Origin: an uncultured Selenomonadales bacterium
GTDB lineage: Bacteria > Bacillota > Negativicutes > Selenomonadales > Selenomonadaceae
NCBI GenBank assembly: GCA_947167555.1
Contig: CAMVIO010000134.1
Span: forward strand, 1-5,910
Length of the DNA stretch: 5,910 nt
Direction of reading: 5' to 3'
The first letter of the stretch is position 1. Each line of letters begins with the position of its first letter. Below are positions 5,487 through 5,910 of the stretch, one piece after another. The position numbers and the translations under genes are program-made. A model generated the notes under the pieces. It ran no database searches, was not told where the DNA came from, and saw only the letters and a program-made list of their open reading frames with translations.

Positions 5487-5910
5487 ATGCACATTCTCGG
5501 CGTTATCCTCGGCGTGCTCCTGCTGCTCGGCGGCACGGGCATCAGCACCTACAACGGCCTCAAGAGCGCGTACATCGACGTAGGCGCGCAATACGGGCAG
5601 GTGGAGAACCAAATCCAGAGGCGGGCCGACCTGATTCCGAACCTCGTCAACACGGTCAAGGGCTATATGCAATATGAAGAAAAAGTTCTAAAAGAAGTCA
5701 CCGATGCTCGCACGCGGGTCATGAGCGCAAAAACACCGGAAGAAATGGCGGCAGCAAACGAGCAGCTTTCCGGCGCGTTAGGCCGTCTGATTGCGGTGGC
5801 GGAAAATTATCCGAATTTGAAAGCAGACGCCCATTTCACTGAGCTAATGCGCGAGATCGCCGGCACGGAGAACCGAATTTCCGTGGCCAGGCGAGATTAC
5901 AATGAAGCCA
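5487..5910 (+). CDS. lemA: LemA family protein, N-terminal part (runs off right edge)
   Basis: The first 141 residues are visible and the frame is open to the end of the window; LemA proteins usually have about 180-190 residues, so roughly the last quarter is missing. Residues 2-19 form a hydrophobic N-terminal membrane anchor, followed by TYNGLKSAYIDV (21-32) and the family signature RRADLIPNLVNTVKGYMQYE (45-64). YPNLKADAHFTEL (108-120), then TENRISVARRDYNEA (127-141), match the conserved end of the helical bundle. The family is membrane-anchored with a long antiparallel helical domain, and its biochemical role is not settled. An AAGGA ribosome site (5473-5477) sits 9 bases before the ATG. 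The gene lies beyond the operon terminator, so it needs its own promoter in 5411-5470, where I see only weak candidates such as TGTTAT (5446-5451). Confidence 0.93.
   Translation, partial: MHILGVILGVLLLLGGTGISTYNGLKSAYIDVGAQYGQVENQIQRRADLIPNLVNTVKGYMQYEEKVLKEVTDARTRVMSAKTPEEMAAANEQLSGALGRLIAVAENYPNLKADAHFTELMREIAGTENRISVARRDYNEA

Overview
The window reads as an ordinary chromosomal stretch of a moderately GC-rich member of the Firmicutes lineage. Strong AGGAGG-type ribosome sites, sigma70/SigA-like promoters and U-tailed hairpin terminators support this. A periplasmic-type binding protein paired with a two-TM cache-domain cyclase, and a diaminopimelate decarboxylase-like protein of a type I associate with anaerobes, make a diderm Firmicute (Negativicutes, Selenomonas-like) my best guess. 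That placement is inference, not shown by a marker gene.

Layout. Bases 1-509 (minus) hold the N-terminal Toprim part of DNA topoisomerase III (topB), which runs off the left edge; it has its own promoter in the 510-645 gap. That gap also holds the terminator of the next minus-strand gene. Bases 646-1740 (minus) encode a 364-residue protein of unknown function: a basic helical N-terminus, about 130 residues of Ala/Ser/Gly/Asp-rich low complexity, and a short helical C-terminus. Bases 1741-1932 are a divergent promoter region. Two back-to-back promoters have -35 boxes about 20 bp apart, with an imperfect palindrome between them, and a second perfect inverted repeat sits at the start of the rightward transcript.

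Bases 1933-5370 (plus) form a tight three-gene unit closed by a clear terminator at 5371-5410: a diaminopimelate decarboxylase-family PLP enzyme (lysA-like), a sugar-type (ribose/LacI-fold) periplasmic binding protein, and a membrane diguanylate cyclase with an extracytoplasmic cache-like domain. The last two overlap by ATGA. Bases 5487-5910 (plus) are the first 141 residues of a LemA-family protein, running off the right edge.

How the genes may work together: the binding protein and cyclase look like a dedicated signalling pair in which the binding protein captures a small molecule outside the membrane and the cyclase converts this into c-di-GMP, analogous in logic to known binding-protein/sensor pairs such as NspS-MbaA or LuxP-LuxQ. 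Co-transcription with an amino-acid decarboxylase is the most unusual point in the window. No RNA genes, insertion sequences, CRISPR arrays or attachment sites were seen, and there is no gene-free stretch longer than about 200 bases.
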